64,000 nt of DNA from Sphingobacterium sp. HMA12. Its GTDB lineage: Bacteria; Bacteroidota; Bacteroidia; Sphingobacteriales; Sphingobacteriaceae. The translations under genes and the position numbers were made by a program. The stretch is from contig NZ_BEYR01000001.1 of NCBI RefSeq assembly GCF_002933815.1, positions 2,783,765 to 2,847,764 of the forward strand. Direction: 5' to 3'. A model generated the notes under the pieces. It worked only from the letters and a program-made list of their open reading frames with translations, made no database searches and was not told the origin of the DNA. This document shows positions 35,200 to 45,047 of the stretch, one piece after another; within the stretch, counting starts at the first letter, position 1; each line of letters begins with the position of its first letter.

Positions 35200-36513
35200 A
35201 TGAAAAGAAGAATACTTTTAATTTGGGCCATCCCCCTTTTGCTGCTCGGCATCTGCTGCAGCAAAGGGCCGAAAGAAATTGACGGCCGTTCCGATGACGG
35301 AACAGGAATTCCAGCTGTGAAACCGAAGGGTACACCAGCCGGAGCTCCCATAGTCAAAATGATAGGCAAAAATGGAGGCGTGATCGAAACCACCGATAAA
35401 GCCGTGCGTATCACCATACCTGAGGGAAGCATTGAAGTCCCCACCGAGATCAGCATCCTTCCAATAACGAATACGCTGGAGGAAGGAATAGATCGGCCTG
35501 CCTTCCGGATTTTACCGGAAGGAATCCGTTTTACGAAACCGGTGACGATCAGCTTCCGTTATGCAGAAATGAAGGTTACGGAAGGTGCCGAGAAAGGATT
35601 GCTCATCGCCTACCAGCGCGCAGATGGGGTCTGGTGTGCTTTGCCCACTATGCTGGACCAACAGGCGGGTACGCTCTCTGTTACAAGTGACCATTTCAGT
35701 GACTGGATTTTCTTTGAAGAAATAACCCTTCGGAAAGATCGCGAAATAATCGAAAAAAATGACCAGGTGACACTGGATCTTTTTCAGACCAGCCTATTGG
35801 CTCCGCAGGCTACCAAAGACGTCGATCAATGGCCGCTCAGCGCGCTTGAGGATCTACATCCTAGGACTGTAGCATCCATCACCTGGAAGATCGTTGAGGG
35901 GCCGGGCAAGCTCGAAATCAAGAAAAATGTACACGGCCTACCTGCAAAAGCAGTCTATATTGCACCAGAATCAGTCCCTGTTTCCAGGACGGTCACGGTG
36001 CAGGTGGAGATCACTGCCAAAGGTAGCCTACCCGACCCCCGATATCCGGGTGGTAAGCTACCAATAGGTAAAATGATTTTTCTTACCCCGCTCCAACTGA
36101 CAGCAGACGCCTACTTCAAAGGGATCGTGGGCGGGCAGCCTTTTGAGAGCAGCAAAATGGGGGTACGGGTCAGAGACTTATCCTTATTGTTGGAAGGTGT
36201 AGATGTAAAATCAGGTAAAAGTGTCCATATTTATTGCAACGGCTTAACAGGCAAGACCTACCCTGCAGGCCGCGGGCCAGGAGAATTTTACATGACATTC
36301 AGCGAAGGTAATCCCCGGGTCATGTTGTGGAACTTTTATAGGCCCTGCTCGGGGACCGAGCAATTCAGCGGCAAAGTAACGATCATGGAGTCTGGCGATG
36401 ATTACATCGCAGGAACGGTAACCGGTACATTTTACTTGCTAAAAGACTGCGGATTTACTGAAAACAAGGATATTTCGGCCACATTTAAATTACCGTTTTA
36501 TGAGCAGCCTTAA
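35200..36513 (+). CDS. Large lipoprotein with ZU5-like domain
   Basis: A 437-residue lipoprotein with lipobox LLLGICC at about 16-20. Residues about 50-170 resemble ZU5-type beta domains (GGVIETTDKAVRITIPEGSI, ILPEGIRFTKPVTISFRY, SDHFSDWIFF). The rest is beta-rich, with no enzyme motif. It starts 5 bp after the frameshifted lipoprotein gene. Function is unknown; a surface or adhesive role is inference. Confidence 0.7.
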   Translation: MKRRILLIWAIPLLLLGICCSKGPKEIDGRSDDGTGIPAVKPKGTPAGAPIVKMIGKNGGVIETTDKAVRITIPEGSIEVPTEISILPITNTLEEGIDRPAFRILPEGIRFTKPVTISFRYAEMKVTEGAEKGLLIAYQRADGVWCALPTMLDQQAGTLSVTSDHFSDWIFFEEITLRKDREIIEKNDQVTLDLFQTSLLAPQATKDVDQWPLSALEDLHPRTVASITWKIVEGPGKLEIKKNVHGLPAKAVYIAPESVPVSRTVTVQVEITAKGSLPDPRYPGGKLPIGKMIFLTPLQLTADAYFKGIVGGQPFESSKMGVRVRDLSLLLEGVDVKSGKSVHIYCNGLTGKTYPAGRGPGEFYMTFSEGNPRVMLWNFYRPCSGTEQFSGKVTIMESGDDYIAGTVTGTFYLLKDCGFTENKDISATFKLPFYEQP

Positions 36514-36549
36514 TTCACCGATTGAAGCCGTCCATCCCAGCAGGTTGGA

Positions 36550-37246
36550 ATGTTGAACTGGTGGATTATTATTGGCATCGTTCTGGGCGCTCTTTTTAGT
36601 TACTACTGGTTTTTTACGAATAAATGGTTCTTTCAAAATATTTTTTATGATCGCCTTTGCTTCGCTGACAGGTTATTATCTTATGATCTTTTTCACGTTG
36701 GGAAACTATACTGAGGCCGGAATCCTTACACTCCCCTACTTGTTACGAGGTTTCGGAAATATGCTCGTTTTTGCCGGTGTAGGAAAATATGTGACCAGGA
36801 ATGTTGAACTTGATATTTTTACACAGGTACTCTATTATCTTGCTATGGTCAGAAATGCATTGGGAAGTCTCATACCGAGCTCGCTCATAGGTTATGCGGA
36901 GTATTGGCGGACTTTAGATTATCAAAATAAGTTAGCGACGAAGATAGGCCAATTTAACCAATTAGCCTCAGACTTACATCGGAGTACATGTAGCAAAATA
37001 CTGGGAATGGGACATACCAGTACAGACGCCGCTAAAATTGCCGGGAAAGCGCTATATGCAAAGGTAAATCAGCAGGCTCTGCTATTGGCCGGCCGCGAGA
37101 GATTCGGATTGATGACAATTGTAGGAATTATAGTGGTTTTGTTATTGATGGACATCCACTTTGGCAAACCGTTCATCAGTAGAATTCCTCCATGGAGAAA
37201 ATTACGCCATGTACCGTCGAAAAAAGTACCAGTAGACAAATTCTAA
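36550..37246 (+). pseudogene. C-terminal half of an MFS-type transporter
   Basis: The fragment has two frames. The ATG at 36550 reads MLNWWIIIGIVLGALFSYYW, a membrane helix, and then loses similarity. In the next frame (from about 36640) it continues FFMIAFASLTGYYLMIFF, LLRGFGNMLVFAGVGKYV, and a C-terminal pattern with YWRTLDYQNKLA and LLAGRERFGLMTIVG typical of the last helices of 14-helix MFS transporters in Bacteroidota. The N-terminal half is missing, so this is a remnant. Confidence 0.6.
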
Positions 37247-37306
37247 CATGGGAACAAAAATAGTATATTTAACATTAAGATATAATTTTAGCGCTAAAAC
37301 ACAATC

Positions 37307-37921
37307 ATGTTGGAACAGATACAGCCTACTGAAGATCCATTACAAATGCTAATTGATAATTTCAAGCAATTTTTTCCGCTCAGTACGAACGAACAGGATG
37401 AGGTAAAACGTCTCTTTACACAAAGAATAGTCAAGCGAAAAGTTTTTTTGCTTCAGGAAGGGGAAGTTTGCCGCCATTATTATTTCGTTGTCTCTGGCTG
37501 CTTTAAGATGTTTGCTATAGACACTAATTTTAGGGAACATAATCTACAGTTTGCTGCGGAAGGTGATTGGATCGCAGATTTTCAAAGTTTTTATAATGAA
37601 GAGCCAAGCAGACTATACATCGAAGCGGTAGAGCCGGCTATCGTACTACAGATCCAACACAAAGATCTTTTGTATCTATATACTAATTACCATAAATTTG
37701 ACCGCAACTTTAGGATCATCATTGAACGGAAGCTAATGGAATATCAAAACCGTATTCTTCTGAATATTAGTACCAACGCAGATGAACGCTATGTTGTCTT
37801 TCAGAAACAATACCCTCAATTGATCAACCGACTTCCGAGCACACAGATCGCCTCCTACCTGGGCATCACGTCTGAATTTCTGAGCAAGATCCGAAAAAAG
37901 GCTTCGGGTAAAAAACAGTGA
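37307..37921 (+). CDS. Crp/Fnr-family regulator
   Basis: A 204-residue regulator. A cyclic-nucleotide-binding-like domain (about 30-130, EGEVCRHYYFVVSGCFKMF, WIADFQSFYNEEPS) precedes an HTH (TQIASYLGITSEFLSKIRKK, about 180-200). It belongs to the same Bacteroidota group as the regulator at 27.5 kb. It is 115 bp upstream of an exported protein gene whose promoter region has a perfect 18-bp palindrome. Confidence 0.88.
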   Translation: MLEQIQPTEDPLQMLIDNFKQFFPLSTNEQDEVKRLFTQRIVKRKVFLLQEGEVCRHYYFVVSGCFKMFAIDTNFREHNLQFAAEGDWIADFQSFYNEEPSRLYIEAVEPAIVLQIQHKDLLYLYTNYHKFDRNFRIIIERKLMEYQNRILLNISTNADERYVVFQKQYPQLINRLPSTQIASYLGITSEFLSKIRKKASGKKQ

Positions 37922-37939
37922 GCATGATCTAAATTCAAT

Positions 37940-38009
37940 CCTTAAACTAGTTTAAGGGTATTTCTTAAGATTGTTCATGCATCCTAAAGGACTAAGTTGG
38001 GTAACTTTG
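37940..38009 (+). promoter_or_regulatory. Promoter region with 18-bp palindrome
   Basis: CCTTAAACTAGTTTAAGG (37940-37957) is a perfect palindrome. A Bacteroidota-type -7 box TAACTTTG lies at 38002-38009, about 30 bp before the start codon at 38037. The palindrome is a likely operator, perhaps for the adjacent Crp/Fnr regulator. Confidence 0.5.
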
Positions 38010-38036
38010 TACGAGTTTTTAATCAAAGAATAATAT

Positions 38037-38738
38037 ATGAAGAAGGTTAAGCTTTACAAAATGGGTTACGCGCGATTTTATACAATCGTTCTATTAATAG
38101 GGTTAATTGTAAATACAGTATCTGCACAAAAAATAAAACTGGAAGAAAAGCGGCTTACTCCGGTGCAAACCTCCATGTCAATGACACGTATCAATGGAAA
38201 AAGAGCTGTTAGCGTAATCAAATCGCCAAAAGTACTTGCTGATGATGAAGCAACCTATGTTAGGATCAATGATCTGGACTTTAAAGATGGTATGATAGAG
38301 GTAAAAGTTTTGTCAAGACTGCTGCCCGATGCGCCTGCTCATGCCAGAGGTTTTATCGGTCTGGCTTTTCGGATCAATGAAGATAATTCCCGATTTGAAA
38401 GTATCTATGTACGTCCAACAAATAGTATCGCCAATGACCAGCTGAGAAGAAACCGGACTGTTCAATACTTTTCCTATCCAAATTTTAAATTTACGGATTC
38501 ACGTGCCACCGCTCCAGGTCAATACGAATCCTACGCGCCTATTGCGCTCAATCAGTGGATCAAATTAAAAATCGAGGTAAAGGGCCAAACAGCTCAGTTA
38601 TTTATTGATGACGCCAAAGAGCCCAATCTGATTGTCAATGATCTCAGAATGGGTCCCGATAAAACTGGGGCTATTGGTCTTTTTGTGGATATCGGAACGG
38701 AAGGATTTTTTAGGGATTTGAAAGTGACAAATAAATAA
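38037..38738 (+). CDS. Exported LamG/DUF1080-like protein
   Basis: A 233-residue protein with signal peptide (cut near TVSAQ). The pattern (YVRINDLDFKDGMIEVKVLS, RGFIGLAFRINEDNSRFESI, YVRPTN, LKIEVKGQTAQLFIDDAKEP, GAIGLFVDIGTEGFFRDLKV) is that of jelly-roll domains such as LamG and DUF1080 (3-keto-disaccharide-hydrolase-like). Carbohydrate binding is likely; activity is not established. A strong terminator follows 11 bp downstream. Confidence 0.72.
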   Translation: MKKVKLYKMGYARFYTIVLLIGLIVNTVSAQKIKLEEKRLTPVQTSMSMTRINGKRAVSVIKSPKVLADDEATYVRINDLDFKDGMIEVKVLSRLLPDAPAHARGFIGLAFRINEDNSRFESIYVRPTNSIANDQLRRNRTVQYFSYPNFKFTDSRATAPGQYESYAPIALNQWIKLKIEVKGQTAQLFIDDAKEPNLIVNDLRMGPDKTGAIGLFVDIGTEGFFRDLKVTNK

Positions 38739-38749
38739 TGAATATTCAT

Positions 38750-38796
38750 AAAAATAGAAGGATCCAGTTTTTTGATAACTGGATCCTTCTATTTTT
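38750..38796. terminator. 20-bp perfect terminator hairpin
   Basis: Twenty matching bases (38750-38769 with 38777-38796) around a 7-base loop, AT-rich base with GGATCC core and T-run after it. It ends the exported-protein gene and overlaps the stop of the cupin remnant on the other strand. Confidence 0.9.
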
Positions 38797-38926
38797 ATGT
38801 GCGATATTTTTCATCTGTCACTTCGTGAAGCCAGACGGTCTCTCCTTTCTCACGTCCTGTAACTGCCACCTGCACAAAATGAGAATCAACGCTTGCTCCA
38901 TGCCAATGGGGAACATTTTTGGAAGC
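38795..38926 (-). pseudogene. Cupin-domain protein, C-terminal remnant
   Basis: A 43-codon open stretch reads ASKNVPHWHGASVDSHFVQ and then VAVTGREKGETVWLHEVTDEKYRT. It matches the end of the cupin proteins whose family pattern is P-x-HWHGA-x-x-DSWF-x-H-I-A-I, then x-x-WLEPVTDEQY. The metal-binding HWHGA is kept, but the rest of the barrel is gone; a TGA precedes. Confidence 0.6.
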
Positions 38927-39098
38927 TCATCTCGATTTCCTTTTCAAGGTCTGCTGGGCTGTCATACCTCAGTAACATAAGCATAATTAAAGAAATTTAT
39001 TGATGGTTAGATCGAACTAACCTTTTATTCTCGTTACAGTCATTTGGGGAAGCGTTCTCCCATTTCATTTCCTTCTCATTCAATTTTTTTATCAGATA

Positions 39099-39356
39099 CT
39101 ATTCTGTATATATCTTGCGTTCATCGTAGAGCGTAACCAAAATCTTATCATTGCTCAATACATAAGTTCTGTTAATGGTAGTATCTCGATTTGAAAGCGC
39201 ATTATAGATATTCTTAATACAGGTCATATCTGAGTTGAATTTGTACGTAACGGAACCATCGACGGCCATTCTAGGATCGTCATTTGCCACGGTCCATTTC
39301 CCGATAAGGTTATCGATGGCTGGAAGTAGGATTCTGTAATTTCTTTTCGTAACTCC
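39099..39356 (-). pseudogene. Lipocalin-like protein, 5'-truncated remnant
   Basis: An open stretch without ATG (GTG at 39290 only) reads LIGKWTVANDDPRMAVDGS, then VTYKFNSDMTCIKN and TYVLSNDKILVTLYDERKIY. The G-K-W-T start and the strand order suggest the end of a lipocalin-like lipoprotein; no signal peptide is present. A real small gene cannot be excluded. Confidence 0.4.
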
Positions 39357-39474
39357 TTAATTATTTATTATTGATATATCAATGGTATGAATAAATTTGA
39401 TGATCTGCTACAATACTGCTTATAATCTCGAACCTGTCCATGCAAATACATTTTACCATGTTTATTATCAACAG

Positions 39475-39517
39475 TATATTAGACCACGAACGAGATGCAA
39501 TACGTTATATATGCAGT
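39475..39517. repeat. Dispersed repeat copy, type 1
   Basis: Forty-three bases beginning TATATTAGAC match 58926-58968 with 5 differences and no gap. The surrounding 39291-39724 stretch holds no convincing gene. Confidence 0.75.
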
Positions 39518-39656
39518 CCATGTTCCAGCACTGATGTAAACCGGAGAAAGTAAACCTCCCGGCTACGCAGCAATGGCCAGGTGGTTTCGACCTTAAATTC
39601 AGGTCTTCTAAGTTCGGTGAATCTGCTCTGATGCCGATCATTGAAAGATAACAGTT

Positions 39657-39696
39657 GGAAAAAAATAGCCGCTTAGGATGCAATCCCAAGCGGCTT
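39657..39696 (-). terminator. Terminator of the SusC/SusD operon
   Basis: AGCCGCTT and AAGCGGCT, with inner GGAT/ATCC pairs, form a stem directly after susD. On the minus strand TATTTTTTT follows. Confidence 0.85.
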
Positions 39697-39724
39697 AATA
39701 TTACGCAAAAAATCATATTCCGCA

Positions 39725-41608
39725 CTAGTTCCATCCAGGATTCTGTACCAAATTTGGATTCTTGTCTATTTCAGCTTGCGGGACTGGAAACCAATAGTTT
39801 TTAGCAGTAAAAATGCGCTTTTGATAGACCGAACGTTTGAAAAAAGCCTTGGGATTAGCCTCATTATCGTCCTTTTCAGTTCCGGAAAAATTCATCCCAT
39901 AAAAATTTCCATTCAGTGTGGTCTCTCCTATCTTCCAGCGTCGAATATCGCGATAGCGGATACCTTCATTGTTGAGCTCTACACGACGTTCATTCCTGAT
40001 GGCCTTGCGCATCGCCTCTTGCGAAGCTGGTACGGGCAGTGCATCCTTTCCGTTGCCATATTGTGGAACTCCGCCACGCACGCGGATCAAATTAACATAC
40101 TTTAAGATATCCGGATGATTGGGTTCCGTCTCGTTGAGGGATTCGGCATAATTCAGATAAGCCTCTCCCAAACGATAAAGTATACCCGGCCGGTAAGGAT
40201 TTGTGTTATTGCGGGGGTCATGGTCTGGATGAACTTTCTTCCGGATGAGATAGCCATTCTGTGGCGCATCGTGGGTAGGCCCTCCATCCCAGTTGCCGCT
40301 ATAAAACTGGGTGGTGCGATTTTCCCTCCTATACCAAGCTCCATTGTATAATACAGAAATATAGAAGCGCGGCTCGCGATGGGTATACATGTTATAAGTT
40401 CCCTCCAACGTAACCTTGCCATTGCCCTGGGACTCGGCCCAACGTGTATTTCTGACTTCTGCAGTTTTTGAAAAACCTTTCTCCTGATAGCCGGACAATG
40501 GATCGTCGATGGTCCGGCCATCCTCCATAAAGAAGGCATCGACCAATGATTGCGTAATCCCCAATCCCCCATTGCCACCAGTTCCTCTAGGCTGCGCATG
40601 GCGGTCATACTCCCCGAAATTACAGTCGGGCCGGGCAAAAAGAATCTCTTCGTTGCCGTCCTGTGGCCTGCGGAATAACATGTTCTGATAGGATAGAAAT
40701 GGATCAACAGAACCGTCACTGTTATATTCTATATACAATTTGTGCCCGACTGCCTCAGCCTTTTCGATAAGGAGCTTGGACGCTGCCACTGCGGATTTCC
40801 ATTTATCTGCCGTATAAGTAGCATTAAATATCGCCTCACCTTTGTTATTGGTAAAACCGGCATAGGATGTATTTCCATTGACCAATGGACTTGCTGCAAA
40901 TAAAAGAAGACGTGCCCTGACCGCCAGACACATAATGGAAGTTACCCGACCATACTTTTGTGCCGCACTATACCTTGCGGGCAGAACTTCCGATAAATCC
41001 AATAGTTCTTTATCTGCCCATTGTACCACCTGATCAAAGGGAGTCTGTCCAATCATCAGTTCCTCAGCAGGCGCACTGGGATCTGTCAAACCAAGATGGA
41101 ATGGTATCGCACCATAGGTTTCAAGTAGAAGTGTATAATAATAGGCGATCATAAAGCGGGCTTCTCCCTTCATTAGGTTGACCTCTTCTTCGGTCACCAA
41201 TTGCGCAGGGTTGGGCTTGACATTGTCAAGGAAAATATAGGCCGAACGAATACGTTTGGGAAGCTCCACCCAATAATTGGGGTCCCAGGATGTACTCGGA
41301 TTCCAGTTCCCGGTCTGCATACCAATAACAGACCAGCCAAACTGCTCCCAACCGGTAGACGGAGCCATATCATCAGAGAGAGGATCCCAGCCCAATGTCC
41401 GCGTATTTCCCCAATAGGGATCGGGCACATTGCTGTATATACCCGCCAGCCAATCCTCCGTTCTGGTCTTATCTTTAAAAATCATTTCAAGGGTAAGCTG
41501 ATCATCAGGGCTTTTGTCAAGATATTTCGAACAGGCCCCCACTGTGATACCCAAAGCCGCCAGTACTATTACCCGGGTAATCTTATGTTGTATTTTCATC
41601 TTCATCAT
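39725..41608 (-). CDS. SusD/RagB-family lipoprotein
   Basis: A 627-residue SusD protein, longer than usual (about 500-600). Lipid anchor Cys26 (VGACSKYLDKSPDD). N-terminal TPR-like part and the C-terminal block AIRNERRVELNNEGIRYRDI, then AKNYWFPVPQAEIDKNPNLV, are family hallmarks. It starts 10 bp after susC and forms the lid of that transporter. It belongs to the sigma/FecR-controlled operon. No adjacent glycoside hydrolase is present, so the ligand cannot be told. Confidence 0.93.
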   Translation of the reverse strand: MMKMKIQHKITRVIVLAALGITVGACSKYLDKSPDDQLTLEMIFKDKTRTEDWLAGIYSNVPDPYWGNTRTLGWDPLSDDMAPSTGWEQFGWSVIGMQTGNWNPSTSWDPNYWVELPKRIRSAYIFLDNVKPNPAQLVTEEEVNLMKGEARFMIAYYYTLLLETYGAIPFHLGLTDPSAPAEELMIGQTPFDQVVQWADKELLDLSEVLPARYSAAQKYGRVTSIMCLAVRARLLLFAASPLVNGNTSYAGFTNNKGEAIFNATYTADKWKSAVAASKLLIEKAEAVGHKLYIEYNSDGSVDPFLSYQNMLFRRPQDGNEEILFARPDCNFGEYDRHAQPRGTGGNGGLGITQSLVDAFFMEDGRTIDDPLSGYQEKGFSKTAEVRNTRWAESQGNGKVTLEGTYNMYTHREPRFYISVLYNGAWYRRENRTTQFYSGNWDGGPTHDAPQNGYLIRKKVHPDHDPRNNTNPYRPGILYRLGEAYLNYAESLNETEPNHPDILKYVNLIRVRGGVPQYGNGKDALPVPASQEAMRKAIRNERRVELNNEGIRYRDIRRWKIGETTLNGNFYGMNFSGTEKDDNEANPKAFFKRSVYQKRIFTAKNYWFPVPQAEIDKNPNLVQNPGWN

Positions 41609-41617
41609 TGGTTAATG

Positions 41618-44600
41618 CTATTTAAAATTTAACTCTAGACCCATCGATACCGATTTCATTATTGGGTATCGCATGCCGTTATTTGAACCCAGTTCGGGAT
41701 CCCAAAGCTTAAAATCACTGATTGTTAACAAATTATTTCCACGTAAGAATATTCTAAAATTTCGGATGGAAAGATGATCCAGCAATTGTGACGGTAAGCT
41801 ATACCCCACCTCAACATTGCGCAAACGAACAAAGCTCATATCGCGTAACCACCAAGTAGACGCCAGATTGTTATTGGCACTTTGGTAATCCGACAGCCGA
41901 GGGTAAAAGACATCCTGGCTGGGGTTGCTCACAGTCCATCTGTCTGAAACATTGTCAAACATATTTCCCATGGCACCATTGGCACTTCCGGGAATAAAAT
42001 TAGAACCACCGATAATGCGGTAGGTCCGCGAAATTCCCTGGAAAAAGAAGCCAAAATCAATGGCCTTGTACCGCAGATTGGAGCCAAAACCGAATACGAT
42101 CTGTGGATCTTCGGTACCGCCAATTGCTGTTCTGTCAAGTGCATCGACGACTCCATCATTATTCAGGTCGCGGTAGCGGATATCGCCGGGGCGCACTGGC
42201 CCGAAGGTATGCCGCGGGATATCGGGACGTAGTGTACCAGTGGACACATCTGAAAAATCAGCATCAGTAAACAGTCCCTCATCAATAAAGCCAAACAGCT
42301 GCCCAATCGGCTTGCCGGTAGAGGAACGTGCGCTTCCAACCACTGCAATAGGCTCATCTTGCTCTAGGATCTTATTACGGGCATAGGTAAAGGTGCTGCG
42401 CACGGAAAGGAAGAAATTTGGATTCAGCTGTTTGTTCAACTCAAGTGACATATATATACCTTTATTGTTGACGCGCCCAAAATTTGCCCATGGTGCATTG
42501 GTAAAACCACTGGAACCGGGAATGGAGCGGCGCTGCATAAAAATGTCTTCGCGATTCTCATTAAATAGATCAAGCTGGAATTCTAATGCTCGCCATAAAC
42601 CGAGTTCGACACCGATATTGGATTTGGCTACTGTCTCCCAAGTAAGGTTACTATTCCCCTGATCGCCTTCCATACGGCCTGCACGCTTAAAGTCGTTGTT
42701 TAAGCCCCAGGAGTAACCGCCAGTCTCATTAATGGTCGTGATATAAGCGAACCGACGGCCATCAAGCTTGTCGTTACCGACAAGTCCATACGAACCGCGA
42801 AGTTTGAGTTTGGAGAATGTACTTTTCAGCTGTTGCATAAATGGTTCTTCAGATATGTACCAACCCAAGGCAAAGGAAGGAAAGAAACCGTAACGTTTGC
42901 CGGGAGCAAAGTTTTCGGATCCGTTATAACCAAAGTTGAACTCAGCGATATACCTATTGTTATAGTTGTAGGAAAACCTGCTGGCTATTCCTTGATTCCG
43001 ATAAGGCAACAGATCACCATTATCGTAGTTACGCTGATTGTACAGGAACATACCTTCTACATTGTGATTGCCAAAAGACTGGGTATAGTTGATGGCTCCT
43101 TCGAGGTACATGCTTTTATCGCCCCAGTCTGAGTTTTTTTCATAACCTAAAAACTCTTGTCCATAGCTGTCAATCACAAGCTGTAGTTTTCCGTTTTCGT
43201 CCCTCCCGATCGCTGGATTATAATAATCGGGACTTTTACTTCTTACAACGGACGTGTTTGAATACCTGTCGAACGAGAAAAGCCCCCTTGCTTTTAATCC
43301 CTTGAGCCAAAATGAAAGATCCTGCTCTACAGCAAATAAAGATTCGATTTTGCTAGCGCTGATGCGTTCATAGCCACGTTGCGTGGCCAAAGCCCAGGGA
43401 TTTGTGCGCTGTGGCGTACGTGGTATCTCACCTGAAGAATAAATGGTGGGATGGACATATGGAGGAATCGTAAATGCTTCCTGAAATAGGTCATCCACAC
43501 TTTGCGGCGCACGGGTCCGATCCTGCAGATAGCCTCCAATATTGAGCCGGAAGAGTGTGGTCGGACTGACATTAATGTCCACATTGGAGCGTACATTATA
43601 ACGGTTTAAACGGGAGGAAGAATTCCATGCCTGTTTCTCATCACGTTCGATCAAACCACCCTCGCGATAATAGGAGGTAACCAAGGAATAACGCAAGATA
43701 TCCGAGCCCCCATTGACGCTCACGTTGCCTCTTGAATTGCCAGCGCGATCGCGGAGTACAGCATCGAGCCAATTGACATCTGGATAAAGATCTGGATCAG
43801 TTTGGTTCCGGATATTTTCGATTCGCTCTTTAGAATATAATCCCTGTTCACCCCGCTCCTCCCGGATACTGTTCATGACTTCCAGATAATCAGCAGCCCC
43901 AACAAATTTAGGGAGCTGGACGGGAGATGTGATGCCCTGCTCAAAACGGGCAGAAACATTGGGCTTTCCCACCTTTCCTCTTTTGGTGTTGATCAGGATC
44001 ACTCCATTTGCGCCACGAACACCATAGACCGCACTTGCTGCGGCATCTTTTAAGATCGAAAATGACTCGATCTCTTCGGGATCCATATTGTCCAACGAAC
44101 GTTCTACTCCATCGACAAGGATCAATGGGCTACGGCTTCCCCCGAAAGTGCTGATACCACGTATCCAAAAATTCGAGTTATCATACCCTGGTTCGCCGGA
44201 GCGCTGTACCGCGATGATGCCCGCCAGTTGTCCAGCAAGATTATTGCTCATAGAACGGGAAGTTCCAATCTGCAGTCGTTTGGGTTCAATAGTTGTGATG
44301 GCCCCTACCACAGAAGCTCGCCGTTGTGTACCAAAACCGACGACGACAACTTCATCCAGCGCGCTAACGCTGTCGGCGAGCACTACAGTATAATCTCCAC
44401 TTGCCTTTAGCGCCACGCGTTGACTTACATAGCCGACCAAACTCACTATAAAATAGCTATCCTGAGGGTCCAATTTGAGCGTAAACTGACCATCCTCATC
44501 AGTAGAAGTTGTATTTTTACCTTGGCCGCTGCTCACAGTCGCCCTGGCGAGGGCGACCTGGCGCTTGTTGACCACACGGCCGACTGCCACACGCTCCTCC

Positions 44601-44968
44601 TGTAATGTAGCTTGCCTAGCAAAACGCTTTACGATGATCGTATTGTCGTTTATGGTATAAGAAACTCTTAAAGTTGAAAAAATCCGATCCAGAACCACCT
44701 TTATCGGCTGATCTCTGAACGTCATCGAAATACGTTTAGAATCGTCAATATCGTTTGGCGAATAAATAAATTTTAATCCCGTTTTGGAATTTAGCTCTTT
44801 AAATACCTGCTTTACTGACAGGTTGTTAAAATCTAGGGTAATGTTTTTTTGGATATCAAAGTATGGCCTGGCTGAACTAAATAACCAGACAAGACAGCCC
44901 AAAAAAAGGCATAAAAAGTTTCGCGCAAACTTAATTTGTTTGCGGGATGTCATAAGTAATTTATACAT
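41618..44968 (-). CDS. SusC-type TonB receptor with STN domain
   Basis: About 1116 residues from MYKLLMTSRK; starts at 45001 or 44953 are alternatives. A signal helix (to SSARP) is followed by an STN domain (about 35-105; LDFNNLSVKQVFKELNSKTG, IKVVLDRIFS), a carboxypeptidase-regulatory domain, the plug (LDEVVVVGFGTQRRASVVGA) and barrel to a terminal MGLELNFK. The STN domain passes a ligand signal to the FecR anti-sigma factor encoded just upstream. A hairpin lies between the two genes. Confidence 0.95.
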   Translation of the reverse strand: MYKLLMTSRKQIKFARNFLCLFLGCLVWLFSSARPYFDIQKNITLDFNNLSVKQVFKELNSKTGLKFIYSPNDIDDSKRISMTFRDQPIKVVLDRIFSTLRVSYTINDNTIIVKRFARQATLQEERVAVGRVVNKRQVALARATVSSGQGKNTTSTDEDGQFTLKLDPQDSYFIVSLVGYVSQRVALKASGDYTVVLADSVSALDEVVVVGFGTQRRASVVGAITTIEPKRLQIGTSRSMSNNLAGQLAGIIAVQRSGEPGYDNSNFWIRGISTFGGSRSPLILVDGVERSLDNMDPEEIESFSILKDAAASAVYGVRGANGVILINTKRGKVGKPNVSARFEQGITSPVQLPKFVGAADYLEVMNSIREERGEQGLYSKERIENIRNQTDPDLYPDVNWLDAVLRDRAGNSRGNVSVNGGSDILRYSLVTSYYREGGLIERDEKQAWNSSSRLNRYNVRSNVDINVSPTTLFRLNIGGYLQDRTRAPQSVDDLFQEAFTIPPYVHPTIYSSGEIPRTPQRTNPWALATQRGYERISASKIESLFAVEQDLSFWLKGLKARGLFSFDRYSNTSVVRSKSPDYYNPAIGRDENGKLQLVIDSYGQEFLGYEKNSDWGDKSMYLEGAINYTQSFGNHNVEGMFLYNQRNYDNGDLLPYRNQGIASRFSYNYNNRYIAEFNFGYNGSENFAPGKRYGFFPSFALGWYISEEPFMQQLKSTFSKLKLRGSYGLVGNDKLDGRRFAYITTINETGGYSWGLNNDFKRAGRMEGDQGNSNLTWETVAKSNIGVELGLWRALEFQLDLFNENREDIFMQRRSIPGSSGFTNAPWANFGRVNNKGIYMSLELNKQLNPNFFLSVRSTFTYARNKILEQDEPIAVVGSARSSTGKPIGQLFGFIDEGLFTDADFSDVSTGTLRPDIPRHTFGPVRPGDIRYRDLNNDGVVDALDRTAIGGTEDPQIVFGFGSNLRYKAIDFGFFFQGISRTYRIIGGSNFIPGSANGAMGNMFDNVSDRWTVSNPSQDVFYPRLSDYQSANNNLASTWWLRDMSFVRLRNVEVGYSLPSQLLDHLSIRNFRIFLRGNNLLTISDFKLWDPELGSNNGMRYPIMKSVSMGLELNFK

Positions 44969-45016
44969 TTGAAAATTGATTAATAGTTGATCATTATCCA
45001 AAGCCTTTACGGCACG

Positions 45017-45042
45017 ATTAGGAATGTAGCAGCATTCCTAAT
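45017..45042 (-). promoter_or_regulatory. Hairpin between fecR-like and susC genes
   Basis: ATTAGGAATG and CATTCCTAAT form a 10-bp stem with a 6-base loop. On the minus strand an A-run precedes it and no T-run follows, so it is more likely an mRNA processing or stability element than a terminator. On the plus strand a T8 run follows. Confidence 0.5.
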
Positions 45043-45047
45043 TTTTT

